NCBI GenBank assembly: GCA_016703335.1
Contig: JADJCG010000017.1
Span: forward strand, 68,622-132,621
Direction: 5' to 3'
From: Caulobacteraceae bacterium
Lineage (GTDB): Bacteria; Pseudomonadota; Alphaproteobacteria; Caulobacterales; Aquidulcibacteraceae
Length of the DNA stretch: 64,000 nucleotides
This document shows positions 61,517-64,000 of this stretch, one piece after another. The notes under the pieces were generated by a model. It saw only the letters and a program-made list of their open reading frames with translations. It made no database searches and had not been told where the DNA came from. How positions within the stretch are numbered: position 1 is the stretch's first letter; every line of letters begins with the position of its first letter. Made by a program: the position numbers and the translations under genes.

Positions 61517-62454
61517 ATGTCGAGCCGCAGCGCACCACAAACGGAGCAACTCAGCCCCGCACGCCTCACGCACTTGCAGCGCCTGGAGGCTGAGAGCATC
61601 CACATCATTCGCGAAGTGGTGGCCGAGTTCGAGAAGCCGGTGATGCTTTACTCGATCGGCAAAGACAGCGCTGTCATGCTGCATCTGGCGTCGAAGGCGT
61701 TTATCCGTCGCCGCCGCCTTTCCCGCTGCTGCATGTCGACACGACCTGGAAGTTTCGCGCCATGTACGAGATGCGCGAGCGCATGGCCGAGCAACTTGGT
61801 TTTGAGCTGCTGGTGCATAAGAATCCGGACGCGCTGGCGCGCGGCATCAATCCGTTCGATCACGGCTCGTTGCATACCGATCTCTGGAAGACCGAAGGTC
61901 TGAAGCAGGCGCTCGACCATCACGGCTTTGACGCCGCATTCGGCGGCGCCCGCCGTGATGAAGAAAAGAGCCGCGCCAAGGAGCGCATCTTCTCCTTCCG
62001 CTCGGCCAATCATCGCTGGGATCCCAAGAGCCAGCGGCCGGAACTTTGGCGCCTCTACAATGCGCACAAGCGCAAGGACGAGAGCATCCGTGTCTTCCCG
62101 CTCTCGAACTGGACCGAGCTCGACGTCTGGCAATACATCCACCTTGAGAACATCCCGATCGTGCCGCTCTATTTTGCGGCGCTGCGGCCAGTGGTGCGCC
62201 GCGATGGCGCGCTGATCATGGTAGATGACGAGCGCATGAAACTGCGTGATGGCGAGAAGGCAGAAATGCTGAAGGTCCGCTTCCGCACGCTCGGCTGCTA
62301 CCCGCTGACCGGGGCTCTCGAAAGCAACGCCGAAACGCTGACCGCGATCATCCAAGAGATGCTGCTCGCGACCACGAGCGAGCGCCAAGGCCGCGTGATC
62401 GATCACGATCAAAGCGCCAGCATGGAGAAGAAGAAACAGGAGGGCTATTTCTGA
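61517..62454 (+). CDS. cysD: Sulfate adenylyltransferase subunit 2, frameshifted near 61700
   Basis: With CysN this PP-loop ATPase forms adenosine 5'-phosphosulfate. The first frame has LTHLQRLEAESIHIIREVVA and VMLYSIGKDSAVMLHLASKAF, where SIGKDS is the PP-loop. At 61698-61701 one T is missing from TTTTAT; the next frame continues YPSPPPFPLLHVDTTWKFRA and runs to TGA 62454, with GGARRDEEKSRAKERIFSFR and NWTELDVWQYIHLENIPIVP. The restored protein has about 312 residues, as in other CysD. It overlaps cysNC by one base. Confidence 0.95.
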
Positions 62455-64000
62455 TGGCCCACGTTTCCAATCTCATCGGCGCCGACATCGACGCTTACCT
62501 CACTCAGCACCAGCACAAGTCGCTGCTCCGATTCATCACGTGCGGGAGCGTCGACGACGGCAAGTCCACTTTAATTGGGCGCCTGCTCTACGATTCAAAG
62601 ATGATCTTCGAAGATCAACTCGCGGCGCTGGAAGCGGATTCAAAGAAGGTCGGCACCCAGGGCGCCAATATCGATTTTGCATTGCTAGTGGATGGCCTCG
62701 CGGCCGAGCGCGAGCAAGGCATCACCATCGATGTCGCCTACCGCTTCTTCTCGACCCCGCGGCGGAAGTTCATCGTCGCGGATACCCCCGGCCACGAACA
62801 ATACACGCGCAACATGGTCACCGGCGCTTCGACCGCTGACCTCGCCGTCATCTTAATCGACGCACGCAAAGGCGTGCTGACGCAGACGCGCCGCCACTCC
62901 TACCTCGTGCAATTGATGGGAATCCGTCACGCGGTGTTGGCGGTGAACAAAATGGATCTCGTCGGCTGGTCGCGCGAGACCTTCGACGCAATGGTTGCGG
63001 ACTATCGCCGCTTCGCCGAGCAGATTGGCCTGAAGAGCGTCCTCGCCATTCCGATCTCCGGCCTGACCGGCGACAACATTGCGGCCAAGAGCGCGGAGAC
63101 GCCTTGGTATGACGGTCCGGCGCTCATGGAGCATCTGGAAACCGTCGAGGTCGATGAAGCACGGCGCGCTGCCGGCCCGCTTCGCTTGCCGGTCCAATGG
63201 GTCAATCGCCCCAATCTGGATTTCCGTGGGTTCGCGGGACAAATCGCCAGCGGACGCGTGAAACCAGGCGATCAGATCCGCGTCGCGCCATCGGGCAAGC
63301 TGAGCACCGTTGCGCGCATCGTCACCAAGGACGGCGACCTGGCCGAGGCGGTCGCCGGCCAATCGGTGACGCTGACGCTCGACGACGAGATGGATTGCTC
63401 GCGCGGCGATGTCATCGCTGCTGCAGATGACGCGCCTGAAACTTCGGATCAGTTCGAAACGACCATGATCTGGATGTCGGAGGAGCCCGCGCTCCCTGGC
63501 CGCCCCTATTGGCTGAAGATCGGCGCGCGCACCGTCGCGGCAACGATCACGGAGATCAAACACAAGATCAACGTGAACACACTTGAGCACTTGGCCGCAA
63601 AGAGCCTCGAACTCAACGAGATCGCGCTCTGCAATATAAGTCTCGATCAGCCTGTCGCGTTCGATCCCTATGAGGTCAACCCAGACATGGGCGGGTTCAT
63701 CTTGATCGATCGCACCTCGAACGCGACTGCCGGCGCTGGCCTCATCCGCCACGCGCTCCGGCGCGCGCAGAACGTTCACTGGCAGTCCATTGATGTCACA
63801 CGTGCGGCGCGCGCCGAGATCAAAGGCCAGAAGCCGGCGGTGCTTTGGTTCACCGGCCTCTCCGGCGCCGGCAAATCCACGATCGCCAACCTGGTCGATA
63901 AGAAGCTGCACTCGCTCGGCAAGCACACGGTGCTGCTCGATGGCGACAACATGCGCCACGGCCTCAACCGCGACCTCGGCTTCACCGACGCCGATCGCGT
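62454..64000 (+). CDS. cysNC: Bifunctional CysN-CysC (sulfate adenylyltransferase subunit 1/APS kinase), 3' partial
   Basis: The frame opens at ATG 62454, overlapping the cysD stop by one base, and is still open at the end of the window, with about 515 residues visible. The N-terminal GTPase subunit has ITCGSVDDGKSTLIGRLLYD (P-loop), VADTPGHEQYTRNM and VNKMDLVGWS (G4), followed by the beta-barrel domains. From about residue 450 the CysC kinase begins: VLWFTGLSGAGKSTIANLVD (Walker A) and LLDGDNMRHGLNRDLGF. The fused enzyme drives APS synthesis by GTP hydrolysis and phosphorylates APS to PAPS. Confidence 0.96.
   Translation, partial: MAHVSNLIGADIDAYLTQHQHKSLLRFITCGSVDDGKSTLIGRLLYDSKMIFEDQLAALEADSKKVGTQGANIDFALLVDGLAAEREQGITIDVAYRFFSTPRRKFIVADTPGHEQYTRNMVTGASTADLAVILIDARKGVLTQTRRHSYLVQLMGIRHAVLAVNKMDLVGWSRETFDAMVADYRRFAEQIGLKSVLAIPISGLTGDNIAAKSAETPWYDGPALMEHLETVEVDEARRAAGPLRLPVQWVNRPNLDFRGFAGQIASGRVKPGDQIRVAPSGKLSTVARIVTKDGDLAEAVAGQSVTLTLDDEMDCSRGDVIAAADDAPETSDQFETTMIWMSEEPALPGRPYWLKIGARTVAATITEIKHKINVNTLEHLAAKSLELNEIALCNISLDQPVAFDPYEVNPDMGGFILIDRTSNATAGAGLIRHALRRAQNVHWQSIDVTRAARAEIKGQKPAVLWFTGLSGAGKSTIANLVDKKLHSLGKHTVLLDGDNMRHGLNRDLGFTDADR

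Noticed and set aside
61014..61538. Minus-strand open frame of 174 codons between msrA and cysD
   Set aside because: Low-complexity Arg/Ser-rich translation without motifs; it crosses the cysD start.
62853..63959. Minus-strand open frame of 368 codons
   Set aside because: It is the complement of the cysNC coding region, whose plus-strand frame has all GTPase and APS-kinase motifs.

Overview
The window looks like chromosomal DNA of a GC-rich alphaproteobacterium. Gene content and protein style (paired acyl-CoA dehydrogenases, a FecR/CHASE2-cyclase pair, DUF1289 and DUF2339 proteins, a CysN-CysC fusion) suggest a Caulobacterales/Hyphomonadaceae-type relative; this is inferred from family knowledge, not a database match. 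No integrase, transposase, CRISPR array, rRNA or phage gene was seen. Three tRNAs are present: Pro-CGG, Gln-TTG and Val-CAC.

Layout. 1-16.6 kb is mostly housekeeping: SppA, Kbl/Tdh threonine catabolism, SdaA, a SET-domain protein, a glmU-ycxB-like-rpiA operon and Gph, then a signalling trio (TPR/beta-barrel protein divergent from a FecR-domain protein and a CHASE2 class III cyclase). 16.7-22.8 kb encodes an Fe(III) ABC transporter (FbpA/B/C type), a methyltransferase-like protein, a lipoprotein hydrolase and a uracil-DNA glycosylase; all are cut by many small indels although the conceptual proteins stay well conserved. 22.8-27.4 kb is gene-poor and carries copies of a dispersed intergenic repeat. 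27.4-40.4 kb is an accessory stress island: methyltransferase, YgaP-like DUF2892 proteins, a Crp/Fnr regulator, Dps, an RND pump with its adaptor, a sulfide:quinone-reductase-like flavoprotein, TrxC, an SqrR/BigR-like ArsR repressor, ferredoxin-NADP reductase, an AhpD-like protein and a hybrid histidine kinase. 40.6-64 kb returns to metabolism: acyl-CoA dehydrogenases, thioesterase, CHAD protein, CNT nucleoside transporter, SDR, alkylation repair (Ogt plus Ada-AlkA), arylsulfatase, TauE, DusA, MsrA and sulfate activation (CysD, CysNC, running off the end).

The island reads as one regulated unit. FNR/FixK-type palindromes (TTGA-N6-TCAA, perfect or with one mismatch) lie upstream of the ferredoxin reductase, the histidine kinase and the RND adaptor at closely matched distances. 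The broken Crp/Fnr gene inside the island keeps the E-x-x-S-R recognition-helix pattern that reads TTGA half-sites. A second element containing ATATATTAG lies upstream of both the SQR-like gene and the ArsR gene, whose product keeps two cysteines as persulfide-sensing SqrR/BigR do. The island therefore plausibly couples oxygen/redox status and reactive sulfur to detoxification and efflux.

Caution: about 18 genes carry frameshifts or nonsense codons, many in short homopolymers and several in housekeeping genes (sdaA, cysD, dusA). Uncorrected sequencing indels are the simplest explanation for most of them, with highest density at 16.7-22.8 kb.
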